From: Cladocopium goreaui
Lineage: Eukaryota > Sar > Dinophyceae > Suessiales > Symbiodiniaceae
Length of the DNA stretch: 64,000 nucleotides
Reading direction: 5' to 3'
Assembly: GCA_947184155.2 (NCBI GenBank)
Contig: CAMXCT020000371.1
Span: 196,954 to 260,953, forward strand
The position numbers and the translations under genes are program-made. Each line of letters begins with the position of its first letter. Position 1 is the stretch's first letter. This document shows, piece after piece, positions 22,901-34,834 of this stretch. Below the pieces are notes generated by a model. It did no database searches, was not told the origin of the DNA, and saw only the letters and a program-made list of their open reading frames with translations.

Positions 22901-23118
22901 AGAAATGGAGGAGCCCCCGCTATTTTAAGAACCCCCCAAATGTAGATGGAAACATCAAAAAATGATTGATCAAGTTGGATTTGTTTGGGGTTGCAAGAAT
23001 CATGGATTAATATGGAGTTCAACGGGATTGAAGATGGATTAAGTTGGATTTCAGATAGCTTGAGATGGGCTTGGGGGGAGTTCAGAATGATGTCAGATGG
23101 ATAAGATGATTTATATGG

Positions 23119-23457
23119 ATGATGGATCAACACGAACCTAACGAACCACAACAACTGGCAGTTGACCAGAACAGGGAGGATACTGCAGCACCATCCGAGT
23201 TGCCTACCGAGGCTTTCTTCCTCCGAGGATCAAACGTGTCTTGGAGATGGAGATTCCAGCTGTACTCTATCACCAATCTTTGGGAAACGACGGGAATCCT
23301 CCGATTTCGGTTGGACAAGTGGTGCAATCCGAGGTATGACCTTCAGTGCAAGTTGAAATCCACCTTTTCACGGGGTGAAAGGGTGCGGGGCCTCAGCATT
23401 TGGGTAGACCTGGGTTCATTTCTGGGCCAGGCGGCCAGGGCATTGGTCTCGAAGTAG
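23119..23457 (+). CDS. Candidate coding island, 112-codon frame
   Basis: The frame includes EDTAAPSELPTEAFFLRGSN, then WRWRFQLYSITNLWETTGIL and GLSIWVDLGSFLGQAARALV. It is moderately protein-like, but an alternative forward frame is open over 65 codons. Function unknown. Confidence 0.3.
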   Translation: MMDQHEPNEPQQLAVDQNREDTAAPSELPTEAFFLRGSNVSWRWRFQLYSITNLWETTGILRFRLDKWCNPRYDLQCKLKSTFSRGERVRGLSIWVDLGSFLGQAARALVSK

Positions 23458-24024
23458 TTTTTTGTGTATCCTAAGGTTAGCCATTGGAAAGCATCCGGGA
23501 TGGCCAAACCATCGCCATGGTTTCCTCTGAACTGAACCGAGCAAGCATCGAAAGAGAGCGTGGGATACTTCATCCGCTATAATTATATCATATATAGTAT
23601 AGATCATAAAGTGTACGTATAGTGTACGTATGCAGCACAAATATAGACGTGTACATGTATACATTAATATATAATGTTATTCTTCTATTCTTATTAGTAG
23701 CATTTTAAATGTTATTATCGTTATTACATGTTTTGTGTAAACATACGTGCCACACTAGCATTGTAATATTCACAATGAGCATTATCAATTATAATATTCT
23801 ACTACACCACCATAACAATGTATAACAGTAGTGTATTTTACACCAATAAAAGCAATAATGTGGTTAACACAATGTCATAAACCATTCCCCAGTCATCACC
23901 ATTTTTATAGGTGGTATGTTTACCATTCCCTTAAATGTGTGGCAAAAATGGCATTGTTTTAACGACATTAACATTATTATGTCGTTATTGTTAATGCATC
24001 TGCAATATTGTGGTTACTATTAGC
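23458..24024. other. Nothing recognised
   Basis: AT-rich with TA and ATTAT runs. Confidence 0.4.
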
Positions 24025-24136
24025 GACATATGTCGGGAACGGATCACGCCGCAGATGGCCGAGTGGACGTGCCAAAAATCGCTGAGCGAGCTGCGAAGCA
24101 AGCTCCACGATCATGTGAAGAAGGAGCAATTTCATG
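24025..24136 (+). CDS. Candidate exon, helical
   Basis: The frame reads DICRERITPQMAEWTCQK then SLSELRSKLHDHVKKEQFHG. A strong heptad-like helix stands out from the surrounding satellite. The following tandem repeat begins directly after it. Confidence 0.45.
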
Positions 24137-24139
24137 GGA

Positions 24140-24665
24140 ATGTCATCAAAGATATTCAAACATGGGGATAATTTACGACAATTGACTGATAATGGGTCAA
24201 ACATGGGGATAATTTACGATAATTAATTTGATAATGGGGCAAACATGGGGAAAATTTACGATAACGCAATTGAAAATGGGACAAACATGGGGATAATTTA
24301 CAATAATTAATTTGACAATGGGACAAACATGGGAATCATTTACGATCATTTGATAATGGGACAAACATGGGGATAATTTTTGCGATAATTAATTTGATAA
24401 TGGGACAAACATGGGAAAAAATACGATAACGCATTTGAGAATGGGACAAACATGGGGATAATTTGCAATAATTATTTTGATAATGGGACAAACATGGGAA
24501 TAATTTACGATAACGCATTTGATAATGTGACAAACATGGGGATAAATTGCAATAATTAATTTGATAATGGGACAAACATGGGGATAATTTAGGGTAATTA
24601 ATTTGATAATGGGACAAGCATGGGGATAATTTATGATAATTTTGATAATGGAAAAAAACAGGCTG
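24140..24665. repeat. Approx. 40-60 bp tandem repeat (gacaaacatggggataattt)
   Basis: About a dozen diverged units containing 'gataatgggacaaacatggg' and 'ataatttacgataat'. The 151-aa minus-strand open frame (LSPCLSHYQ repeats) is a translation of the array. Confidence 0.9.
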
Positions 24666-25194
24666 GGGAGAATGTCGGATGGGGTACATTTCCAACTTGA
24701 TATGAGTTTTTTCCCCTATCGATAGTTTGGAGTGGACTTTGCCACGACCGAACCGCGACCTCCGATTTGTTCGGGATCTAGGAACTGGCATTACCTCTGG
24801 CTAAGAAAGATGAAATGGATATGAATAATATCAATCTATATTTATATATGTGCAATATCACCATCCGGGACCATGCCAAAATGTAAGATACATTTTTTGG
24901 GACCCCCCCTTTAATGTAAAATTGGTTGCTGAACGTTTCGCAGGTGTCGTTTTTGTCCGGAGGGTCTTAAGAATACCTTCAAAATGTAAGCTTACATTTT
25001 CAAGGCCCCCTCAAAAACACCTTGAACATGTAGCTTACATTTTGGGTACGTCCCACCCCCTTAAAACGGTGGTGATTGCACACTATATTATACGTATGTA
25101 TATATATATATAAATAATTGTAGAGCTTCGCACGCCGGCGATGCCTGTAGGGGTCGGGGGAGGGAAAGAGAGAGGGGGATTTCATCTGAACTAG
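24666..25194. repeat. Palindrome cluster (aaaatgtaagcttacatttt)
   Basis: A perfect 20-bp palindrome at 24981-25000. Imperfect relatives lie at about 24879-24897 (aaaatgtaagatacattttt) and about 25027-25042 (catgtagcttacatttt), each followed by a C-rich run. Confidence 0.7.
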
Positions 25195-25335
25195 GTAAGA
25201 ATCGTCATTGTCGTCGTTGTCGTTGTTGTCGTCGTCTTCGTCGTCGGCGGCGGCGTCGTCGTCGTTGTTGTTATTGTTGTTATAGCTGTTGCTGCTTGGT
25301 CCTGTTGTCGTTGTCGTTGTTATCTTTGTAGTTGG
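25195..25335. repeat. GTC/GTT trinucleotide array
   Basis: Irregular tcg/ttg triplets. The minus strand translates to poly-Asp/Asn. Confidence 0.9.
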
Positions 25336-25338
25336 TAC

Positions 25339-25520
25339 TTTTTGCAAACCCCCCAAAATCGTCAAACCGACGGTTTTTGCAAACCCCCAAAAAGCGTCAA
25401 ATAGGCGGTGTTTTCGCGATTTTTCACGTTCTCAGAACAAAAAAACACCGTAAATACCGATGTTTTTGGCTCCGCGCCAACGCAAAACCACGGTATTTAC
25501 GAGGTTTTGAGCCTCTGCTA
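25339..25520. repeat. Short direct and inverted repeats
   Basis: 'gtttttgcaaacccccaaaa' recurs twice. 'aacaccgtaaatacc' and 'ggtatttacgaggtttt' are inverted relatives about 40 bp apart. Possibly a relic of a small element. Confidence 0.5.
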
Positions 25521-26240
25521 CCCCCCACCCCAGCCACCCCCCACCCCTCGAACCCCCCCCAAGCAATGACAAACGTAGGAACATGTCTGTCACTTCATGT
25601 AGATGAACCATCAAGAGCGTACTATCAAGAACGTTATTGCTCCACTCTCCAACCCATGAACAAAGAGGACTTGTTCGAACATCTCTATGTCAAAAGATCA
25701 ACTTTAAACTCATGTTCATGTTACACAACATCAAAGCAGAAACATGCACAAAGATAAACATGTACAAACTATCTGGGGCCCCGAGTCACCGTGTAAGCTA
25801 AAAGTAGACCCTAAACTGTTGAACCTGTGCGGAGTAAAGTGTTCCATAAGTGCATATGCAAATGTCAACTCAGGTGGCCCGTTTTGGTTGGCACAAGTGA
25901 CCCTCTTACCCGCATTTTTTTGTGAGTGAGGGTCGCAGCTGATATGTTTTGCAAATATGAACCAGAATGAGGGCGTAAAGTTGTTTCTGTGCTCTTTGGT
26001 AATCCATCCTGGCAGTATGTAGCTGATTGTTGTCATGCGGTATTTCAATGAACATCAATGAACCGAGGGTTGAAGAAAAACAAGGATTCAAACGCTGTCC
26101 ACAAGTGGGTAGTGCAAGACCTACTCATTTTGCTGGCAGCGCTGCATGCTCAGACACCAAATGTGGGATCCCTTCTTGCTGTCGACATGACGTCATGAGT
26201 GGTTCTCTTCCTTATTCCGGGGTAGGAACGCAACCAAATC
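25521..26240. other. Nothing recognised
   Basis: Several short open frames on both strands without coding character. Confidence 0.35.
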
Positions 26241-26244
26241 AGAT

Positions 26245-26312
26245 TACCATACCATACCATACCATACCGTATGATACCATTACTTACCATTACCATTACC
26301 AATTACTACCAT
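26245..26312. repeat. ACCAT pentanucleotide repeat
   Basis: Repeated accat followed by diverged accatt units. Confidence 0.9.
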
Positions 26313-26324
26313 GCCATATATCAG

Positions 26325-26419
26325 AAATGATTCCAAGATCAGCTTCTTTGGAAAGGCTTAGCCAGGCTTTGCTGCCCCGCGTGCAGGAGCTTGGGACCGA
26401 CTACAAAACGCATTTCCAG
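26325..26419 (+). CDS. Candidate exon with a clear donor
   Basis: The frame reads MIPRSASLERLSQALLPRVQ then ELGTDYKTHFQ and runs into ccag|gtgggc, a good donor. It is helical. Unknown family. Confidence 0.4.
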
Positions 26420-27300
26420 GTGGGCAGTGATGGATGACGTGTGCATTTTTGGTCTTCGAAGGTTGTTTTTCAGCATGGCGCACGTTCCAATCTGCTATGA
26501 AAGGGGACGTCAGACACTTTTTGGTTTGTGGAAATTATCTTCAGATTTGTGACTGTTCGATGTAGGATTTGCTGGAATCAAGCTGCATGTGCAGATGCTC
26601 CACTTTGCTAGGTCCCAAATGTTCCCAAGGATTTTCCCACATCTTTCCGTGCCAAAAATGAGCCAACCAGGTGGCTGGTGCGAATTTCCAATGCCTGGGT
26701 TTGTACAACCACGTGTGCCCCAAAGGTCAGTTTGAAGTAATGGAGAAACAATGAGAACCATGATGGCCAGTGATTTTCTAGGGTTTTCCATGCGACCAAC
26801 AACTTTTTTTAATACCTCACTGGAATGATGGGAGTTGGATGGGGGTAGCAGGTTCCAAATCCGGACAGGACACGCGCTTTGCACATCATGGCGGCCTTCC
26901 TGGGACAACGAAAAGGTGCGGCTAGCCATGGCTGACCATGTTCGTCCAACATCGAGGTTTTCCCATTTTCCACAGCACATTTTCCATAGCACATTTTTCC
27001 TGACCTGAAGATTTTAAGGGAAGTACGGGAAGTACTCACTTTCCGCTCAAGTCTTGAAGCCATCTGTCATTGGTTTTTGCCGGTTTTTGCCGGTGAACTC
27101 TGGTGAAATTTGGGCTCTAAGTGTTGAGCTGACAGGTTGGACGCATGGTTTAAAACCCTTGCCAACGTGGCCAATGAAGGTGCGAACCCTGGATGGTAGG
27201 ACCACTACCGTAGTAGGTCACATCTGGTGTGGCCGGAGAGAGACTTAGGTCACTGGCTTAGCCACATGATGACATGAAATGCCACATTAGCTCGTTTTGG
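26420..27300. other. No supported gene
   Basis: A long open frame on the minus strand (160 codons) lacks coding character. Probably intron. Confidence 0.3.
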
Positions 27301-27420
27301 AAGCTCAAAGATGGCGGACGTGAAGTGATGGTCACACTTCCATTGCACCTGGGAGGGCACCTGAAGAATGATTTGCTGGCCGTTTTCCTTGACCAATTGC
27401 AGGCCGGCTCTCGAAACGAG
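27301..27420 (+). CDS. Candidate exon
   Basis: The frame reads GREVMVTLPLHLGGHLKND then LLAVFLDQLQAGSRNES, with convincing hydrophobic periodicity. Followed within 40 bp by a MITE-A copy. Confidence 0.45.
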
Positions 27421-27456
27421 AGCTTGGGGTGTTCGGATCAAAGGATTTACCAAATA

Positions 27457-27565
27457 TACCCTCTTGTTATTTAACATAGCCATGGTATAGATGGCCCATA
27501 GTAATAGATGGTTCACCTGTTAAAAATGGTGATTTTCCATGGCTAGGTTAAATAACCAGAGGGTA
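27457..27565. mobile_element. MITE-A copy 7
   Basis: A full-length copy in which both arms pair nearly perfectly. The centre reads 'tagatggttcacctgttaaa'. Confidence 0.9.
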
Positions 27566-28095
27566 TATTTTCCCCACATTTTGATCCCCAAACATTTACG
27601 ATTTGGAACCCGAGCATGGCAATCCAAGTGTCATCATTTTTCAGACCCAATTGCCCAATTCTTGTCCCATCTTGAATTTAAGGGCTGTAAAGAACAAGCT
27701 TAGCAATTTTGGGACCCTGAAGGCATAAACAAATTTGATTTTAACATTGATTTTAACAACAGTAGGGACAAATCTATGCAACTGTTTTGGTAAAGATTGT
27801 TCTGTTCCTGTTTTTAACGCAACTCACGAATTGAGAATTGGATGGGCCCTTTTTAGGGCCCATCCTGGACCAACTTCGATAGCGGAACTCATGAAGGCAA
27901 AATGGGCGATGAGTCGATGATAGATTAGCGAACCCCACGACTAGAATAGCTTGCATCATTTTGATGCTAAGTCATGCAAGTTCATGCGCACGTTATGTGC
28001 ATTATCGCGATTCGGGCGATTCGATTTCTCCCAACTGATTCAACCACTGGAAATTTGGGATCATAGCCACACACACTTCGAGTCTTTTTGTTTCA
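27566..28095. other. Intron-like
   Basis: A self-complementary 'gggccctttttagggccc' lies near 27845; otherwise nothing. Confidence 0.4.
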
Positions 28096-28288
28096 GATGG
28101 GTCCTATCAGATCTCCAGAGAATCCAAACCCCTTTCACACGCCACACGCGCAGGCTCCCGTGCCACAAGTCGATCCTCAACTGGAGCAATTTCGAAAGGA
28201 ACTCCACGTTGAGCCGGTGCCAGAAGTGCCCAAGGTGGGAGACGAAAGGATTGGGTTTAATGAATTGGAACTTGACGCTTCCGACTAG
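28096..28288 (+). CDS. Probable terminal exon
   Basis: After a strong acceptor (tttgtttcag) the frame reads MGPIRSPENPNPFHTPHA, then VPQVDPQLEQFRKELHVE and ends GFNELELDASD-stop. A Pro-rich start, helical middle and acidic tail with an in-frame stop suggest the 3' end of a gene whose earlier exons may be among the upstream islands. Family not recognised. Confidence 0.5.
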
Positions 28289-28409
28289 GCATTGGTTATA
28301 CATACATATGTACGTACGTACGTACCAAAATGCGTATATTAGGGCCCGTCGCTCGGGTGCGTCCGGTGGGCAATCTGGGGTTGCCAAATGAACCATGTTA
28401 GCATCCATT

Positions 28410-28447
28410 CACAATAAATGTATATATATATATAGATATGAATTGAT

Positions 28448-28478
<31 letters not shown>

Positions 28479-28970
28479 CCTATATAAATACATATACACA
28501 CATATATACCTATATATACATGCATATACAATATATATATATATGCATATCCTTATATTCTCATATTTACACACACATATACATACACATAATTATACAA
28601 TATTATACATATTTAAATGTGTGTATACATTTTTTTTGCCTATATACATGTTTATTTACACATGTATTTAGATACATACATACGAATATATATATATATT
28701 TACATACGAATGTATATGTTAATACATATAAATACACACATATCTATATATATATATATATCAATATCAAAAGATAAATAAATGTATATATTTAAGTATC
28801 AATACATATATATATATATATATGTATATCAATACATACATGCATATATATATATACATATAAATAAATAATAAATAAATAAATAAATATATATATATAT
28901 ATCAATATATCAATACATATGTATAGATCTCAACGCATATATATATATATATAGAGAGAGAGAGAGCCAT
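28410..28970. repeat. Long TA/CA/AAAT compound microsatellite
   Basis: Over 500 bp of tata, acac, aaat and final gaga units. Frames through it (YIYIYI) are artefacts. Confidence 0.95.
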
Positions 28971-29454
28971 CCTGGAGTAGATAAAATATCCGGCATTTAT
29001 CGACATTTTCATTTTCGATTTTCCAGACTTATAGTTGGAATATTTTCAAAACCCTAAATTTTACACGTTTTCGTCCCTGTTAAAGTCATTTTTAGCCAAT
29101 TTTGGACACGGGTCTGAAGACATATTGAAAAAACACAAAATCAAAAAAACATAAAAACATTGATAGAAGATCAAAAAATAGATTGAATAGAATTTTTCAG
29201 GGAATTGTGAACACGCGCAGACTCCACAGCAGCTTGAGACTGTTTTTCCACAGGATATGCGTTCTGTGAATGGGCCACTTTGAACAAACACATTCTATCT
29301 ACCCCTCAAAGCCATATTCCAACTACCAGTTTTCGACCTCCCCGGGGGGGTCGAAATATTCCAACTACTATTTTTCTTAAGTGGCCAACATCCAACATAA
29401 TTCCAGCATAAATCCCGCACCCTCCAAAAATATTCTATCTCCTTTAGGATCACT
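28971..29454. other. Nothing recognised
   Basis: 'tattccaactac' occurs twice around a G-run near 29317-29370. No genes. Confidence 0.4.
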
Positions 29455-29735
29455 GTATATTTATATATATATATATGTATATAAATCTCGATACATGCAT
29501 ATATATATTATATATATATACACATGCATATATATATATATATATATGTGTGTATATATATATACCAATGCATTCATATCAATACAAAAATGTCAACACA
29601 CACATATATATATACATATCACTACACACACATATATATATAGCTATACGTGTGCACACATACATGCATGTATACATATATGTATATACGTATATATGTA
29701 TACATTTATATAGATCATATATATATATATGTATT
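29455..29735. repeat. TA/CA compound microsatellite
   Basis: Alternating tatata and acacac units. Confidence 0.95.
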
Positions 29736-29775
29736 TTACACGGTGTTTTTAATACACAACCTTATTTGTGTTGTT

Positions 29776-29790
29776 ACCATCATCATCATC

Positions 29791-29824
<34 letters not shown>

Positions 29825-29835
29825 TCATCAGCATC
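29776..29835. repeat. CAT/CAC triplet array
   Basis: About 19 triplets; a poly-His/Ile/Thr translation depending on frame. Confidence 0.95.
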
Positions 29836-30324
29836 AGTATTTTCATGATAATCGTTATTTGTAACAAACCAGTAGGGAAGCTGGCTAGGTACTTTTGCGA
29901 ACGAAGAAACAATACGGGCTGTGGGGGGAGGTGTTGACGAGGTGCCCATTTTCTTCAGAATTAGGTGGTGTTCAGGCGGAGTTTGCTGGGCCAGGAGCAA
30001 ATAGGTGACGTTGGGGTATCAATTCCCCGTGGTTCCTGATTGTTCTGGGCTGGGGGGATCCAGGGGGATCAGGGGGTTAGGAATTGTTGCGAAAAAAAAA
30101 TATATATATATCTTTGACCTTCCCTGAGTGTTTTCCAAGATAACTTGCATATAGTTTGCATTCGTCTTTGGGACGAAATTCTAAGATGAAGGTGTGGGGT
30201 TGGGATCTTGTTTCCTAGCCCGTCTTCACAGTCTCACACTTTCGACCTGGTCTGAATGTGGTACCACAGGCGTGGATTTATTCGAACATCTTTCTCTCTG
30301 TACCCCTTACCCCAAAAGGCCTCA
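29836..30324. other. Nothing recognised
   Basis: G-rich patches near 29920 and 30050; TA tract at 30098-30110. Confidence 0.35.
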
Positions 30325-30425
30325 CAGAGCGGTCTGGGAAACGCTAAACACCCCTGGGGATTCCTCAAGGAGGTTCAGGCCGACAGGCGCAGCATGTTGG
30401 CAGATCCAAATCCTGGTCAAAATTT
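30325..30425 (+). CDS. Weak candidate exon
   Basis: The frame reads GNAKHPWGFLKEVQADRRSM then LADPNPGQ; coding-like but short. Confidence 0.3.
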
Positions 30426-31830
30426 GATGTTGGTTTTCGTTCCCCCTTCCCAACTTATGATTATCATTACTATTAGTATTATGCTTAATACTACGATTAT
30501 TTTACTTTATTTTTTGTTATTACATATTTTTGTTATTACTAATTATTCTGATTTTTGACAATTTTCCACTACATATGTATGCATCTACACATCATTTTAC
30601 ACACACACACATATACATATATATATAGATATACAGTATTCTAACTAGATGCCATTGGTCATCTTGAACTTGATGCTTTTGATGGTTCCCCACTGGAACC
30701 CGGCTTGCATTTGGTATTGATTTCCCCAACTGATCCAGTAGTTACTGGAGCGCATTAGAGCTTTTTTTTGCTGTATACTCATGAATGCTCATGGTCGAAG
30801 CGTTGCTTATGCACTTGATCAATTCATTTAATTCCTAGGTCTGAAAATGCTGGTTTCATCACCAAAACTGGGATCATTAAAGACAACCCAAACCTGGCTT
30901 TGGACCCATTTGGGCCCTACCAATCCCGAAAAAGGCCAGCCACCGAACCGCAGTTCGGTCACTAAACCCAGCTGCAGGTACAGGAACCTGAAGTTCAGAA
31001 GGCTCCAAAGGAGGTGGCACGTGCCTTGGTTGCAATTGAGGAACCTTCCAAAATGGGGACGGTTTCAATTTTGAGCTCCCGTAGCCCTTATCATCACTAG
31101 TGTCCGCAAGAAAAGCGGGACCAAAGACTTGGACTTGGATGATACCTTGGGCCCCCCCATGACTTTGGAAACCACTCTGCCTGATGACGTCGTGATCTGA
31201 GAAGATAAAATTTGACCACCTGCCTGGGGGAAATCAGTGACCAAATCTGAATTTGGAGAGTTGGACATTGCTATTTTGGTGCAAAAACGTTTTCTTTCTT
31301 CATTAAATGTTCGAACAGTTCCGGCACCATCTTCTCCGAATACCTGGGGCCTTTACAACCATATTTGATCACATATGGCTTTGCAACCGCATGGGGCCCT
31401 GGGATGCGGCTTTCAAATGTGCGAATTTTGGGCATGGATTGAATTTGAGACGACCCACATGGTGGGTTGATCATCAGTCTAAGTCAAACTAAATCATGGA
31501 GAGATGCCAAAAATTCTGGCCTGCGGGCTCTTTCTATTCACATGTTTGACATGTCACCGCTCACTGATCCGCCTGACGGCTTCAAAGAGTATCGACAGAT
31601 TGGGTGATTCAATAAAGAACATCACCCATATCGATTGAGGATAGATACCAGTAGTACCGCACAACGCGGTGGCGGAAGTTTCAAAAATAGGAAACCTGTA
31701 GGAGAGGTTGGTTGTTGTGAATCACGGATGGCAGAGCGAATCGCTGATGGACCGGAAGGTGGTTGGAGTTGTGTTTTTTGGAGTGGTTGCAATGGTTGCA
31801 ATGGTCACCTCACCACAACTGCTGGATGTA
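30426..31830. other. No supported gene
   Basis: TA tract at 30600-30630. Weak GC islands at 30880-31060 and 31660-31810 have undecided frames. Confidence 0.3.
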
Positions 31831-32180
31831 GTGTGGTGTAGTGCAGTTGTAGTTGTAGTTGTAGTCGCAGTTGTAGTTGTAGTGTAATCTATGTTAATTA
31901 GTGTAGTGTAGTGTTGTGTAATGTAGCGTAATTGTATTTGTATTTGTAGCTGTAGTGTTCTGCAGTGTAATTAGTGTAGTGTTGTGTAATGTAGTGTAGT
32001 TGTAATTGAAGTTGTAGCTGTGGTAGTGGTAGTACTGGTGGTGGTGGTGGTCGTGGTGGTGGTAGTAGTAGTTGTTGTTGTAGTTGCAGTTACAGTTAAA
32101 GTTGCAGTTGCAGTAGGAGGAGTAGGAGTAGTAGGAGTAGTGGGAGTTGTAGTAGAGTAGTAGTAGGAGTAGTAGTAGTA
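31831..32180. repeat. Degenerate GTAGT/GTTGTA-rich array
   Basis: Irregular gtagtt, gtagtgtagtg and aggagtagt units leading into the 10-bp array. A similar 'gtaattagtgtagtgtagt' patch follows it at 32560-32640. Confidence 0.85.
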
Positions 32181-32515
32181 GTTGTTGTTGTTGTTTGTTG
32201 TTGTTTGTTGTTGTTTGTTGTTGTTTGTTGTTGTTTGTTGTTGTTTGTTGTTGTTTGTTGTTGTTTGTTGTTGTTTGTTGTTGTTTGTTGTTGTTTGTTG
32301 TTGTTTGTTGTTGTTGTGTTGTTGTTTGTTGTTGTTTGTTGTTGTTTGTTGTTGTTTGTTGTTGTTTGTTGTTGTTTGTTGTTGTTTGTTGTTGTTTGTT
32401 GTTGTTGTGTTGTTGTTTGTTGTTGTTTGTTGTTGTTTGTTGTTGTTTGTTGTTGTTTGTTGTTGTTTGTTGTTGTTTGTTGTTGTTTGTTGTTGTTTGT
32501 TGTTGTTGTTGTTGT
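32181..32515. repeat. 10-bp tandem array (ttgttgtttg)
   Basis: About 32 nearly perfect units. Two 'ttgttgtgttg' interruptions lie 91 bp apart, which implies a higher-order duplication. With a 10-bp period all three forward frames stay open (LLFVVVCCC); none is a gene. Confidence 0.95.
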
Positions 32516-32811
32516 TGTGGTTGTTGTTGATGTTGTTGTTGTTGTTGTTCTTGTTGCTGTGTAATTAGTGTAGTGTAGTGTAATTAGATGTAACTAGATG
32601 TAATTAGTGTAGTGTAGTGTAATTAGTGTAGTGCAAGGGAACGTAGTATATTTGGTTTGCATTTGTAGTTGTAGCTGTAGTAGTAGTTTAGTTTGCAGAT
32701 CCTCTTCACCTGTCCCACGCCTGCCATTGTTTTTTAAAATGCGACAAAACCTCACGTTTTGCTCACTTTTGACGAAGTGCCAGAATCCCTACGACGCTTC
32801 AACGTCTATTT

Positions 32812-33390
32812 AGCATTTTGACTTCGAAATGTGTTTCGCCCCACAACAGCGTGCACTTTTTCGACATCTCAACTTCCAAAAGTGCTCCGAACATGAGGTG
32901 TTTTGTACCTTTTGACTTCGACATGTGCTTCGCGCCACAACGGCGTGCACTTTTTCGCCATCTCAACTTCCAAAAGTGCTCCGAACCTGATGCTTTTGTG
33001 CAGCTCTTGCAAGGCAAGGTCCATGACCTCTGGGCCTCTATGAGCAAGGACATACCGTCTCACCGTCACGACCCCTGGTGTGTTTTGTCCGGTTTGACTT
33101 CGAAATGTGCTTCGCGCCACAACGGCGTGCAATTTTTCATCTCTCATCTGGCCAGATGGCTCCGCACCCGCCGCTTTAGCGAGCCGACTTTTCGACCCTC
33201 CGGGGCCACAAATTATCGGAAAAACGCAGTGATTTGGACTTTTCTACCTTTTCGCCCACCTGCATGTTCTTTCTTCCGACTCTTTCTCTTCTCTGATCTT
33301 CTTTTTTCTTCTCTTTCTTCTCTGACTCTTCCCACCTGCTTTTTCATCTGTCCATATTGTCGGAAGTTTGACTTCTAAACTTCCTTCGAT
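32812..33390. repeat. Dinoflagellate dispersed repeat (gacttcgaaatgtg...)
   Basis: A ~92-bp unit, 'ttgacttcgaaatgtgcttc' + 'gcgccacaacggcgtgcac' + 'caacttccaaaagtgctccg', occurs twice in tandem from 32816 and once more, partly, from 33093. A conserved tail rich in tcttttctt follows. One strand is open for 186 codons. I recall virtually this translation (TSKCASRHNGV, DMCFAPQRRALFRHLNFQ) inside many predicted proteins of Symbiodiniaceae and other dinoflagellates. It is thus more likely a widespread repeat than a protein. The memory was not verified. Confidence 0.8.
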
Positions 33391-33624
33391 CATTTGATAT
33401 CAGATATTTGAGTTCCCGGAATTAGATGCAGGGGAAACCTGCTTGAATCCCCTATTTTGGGATGCCAAAACCAATGTACTCTCTGAGACTCTGGTCATTT
33501 CACATGGCTGTTAAACATCACTATTCTTAATAAGCACATCCTCGAACATGTCAAGGTTCATCATTGTTTTTCCATTTTCATTCATGATTCAATTTCATCC
33601 AACTTCACATCATCCCTTTTCAGC
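33391..33624. other. Nothing recognised
   Basis: AT-rich. Confidence 0.4.
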
Positions 33625-33720
33625 CCCATCCTCCGAGGGCATATCGAGGCGGAGCACCTTCTTGTGGCGTTGTGAGGCGCCGTCCGCAAGGTGGGAAATC
33701 CACTATCCCCAACTTTGGGG
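33625..33720 (+). CDS. Weak candidate exon
   Basis: A GC-rich island with frame SSEGISRRSTFLWRCEAP then SARWEIHYP. Unknown. Confidence 0.25.
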
Positions 33721-34391
33721 CTGGGATTCCAACCATCAATCCATATGGGGGGTTTATTGCTTTACTAATATTTATATGTATATATATATATATACATATA
33801 TTATGATATTGGTCACGCCGTGGGGAGCGGCGCTGGTGATTTTTCAGCTGAAGACACACCATGGTTATTTCTATCTGCGAAACTGCTCTGCCATATGACA
33901 CCGCGTGTCTCCCTGACAGTTCCTACCCCACTGCCAGCTAAATATCCAGTCCCAGAGCCTGGCATTGATCTTCTTTGATGTTTTGTTTTTGGTTCTGATT
34001 TTACATGGAACATATTTTTTCATATCTTGCCATGCTCTGTCCAGTGTTTGGGTTCCTGCCAGGACCTGCCTACTATGGGACATTCAACGTAACATCACGA
34101 ACGTGCTGAAATGTTTCATATGTTCATAGTGGCTCATAGCGTAGATGCAAAAGCGGGGTGGGAGTTGTTATGGGAATTGCAAAAAAAATCACCAAAGAAC
34201 GCAAACGATTAAACGTTATTAGCCCACCCCACCCCACCCCATGCAAAAGTTATCATGAACAGAAACATAAACGTCGTCAACATCTTTCGAACACAAAAAA
34301 CGTTAAATTCCTCAGCGCTGCTATCGACGGCGCGCGCATGATGCATAATCGACAGATATTATATATGAATGAGAGTGTCTTGTTGATGATT
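33721..34391. other. Intron-like with TA tract
   Basis: TA tract at 33775-33800. No clear coding island. Confidence 0.35.
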
Positions 34392-34513
34392 TACCCTCTG
34401 ATACCCTACTCGTGCCATAGCCATCGAAAATGAAAATGTTTTGAGATGTAAATCATCAAAAACCATCTGCACATGGGTCATTTTCCATGGCTATGTTGAA
34501 TTACCGGAGGGTA
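34392..34513. mobile_element. MITE-A copy 8
   Basis: taccctctgatac at the left, ttaccggagggta at the right. The right arm 'cattttccatggctatgtt' is well preserved and the left arm diverged. Confidence 0.75.
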
Positions 34514-34834
34514 AACTACTTAATTAAACTACTCAGTCCTAGAGAGATTGGCAGTCTGATCCGTCAAAAATGGGACAAACAGTATCTTTGCATTTATATG
34601 GAGGGTGATGAAAGAGCTTGACAAGACTGCCCGCGCAGCGCTTGGCACTCTGAATCGATAGATGTTGGGACTGCAACCAGCAAACATGGAACCGATATTT
34701 GACCCATGTATCGAAGGGAAAAGTGCTCAAAACGATGTTTTTTTTTGGGGGGCCAAAGTCATTGTGGATGTTTCTCTTTAAAAAAGATGTGATACCAAAG
34801 AATCATAGTTCAGACCCATCCGCGACGGATATAC

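Noticed and set aside
24336-24791. 151-codon minus-strand frame with LSPCLSHYQ repeats
   Set aside because: Translation of the tandem repeat.
26510-26992. 160-codon minus-strand open frame
   Set aside because: No coding-like composition or motif; overlapping minus frames are similarly open.
28410-28970. Centromere or origin suggested by the long AT-rich tract
   Set aside because: Compound microsatellites of this type occur many times in the window; there is no specific evidence.
32182-32568. Three overlapping LLFVVVCCC open frames
   Set aside because: They are produced by the stop-free 10-bp repeat in all forward frames.
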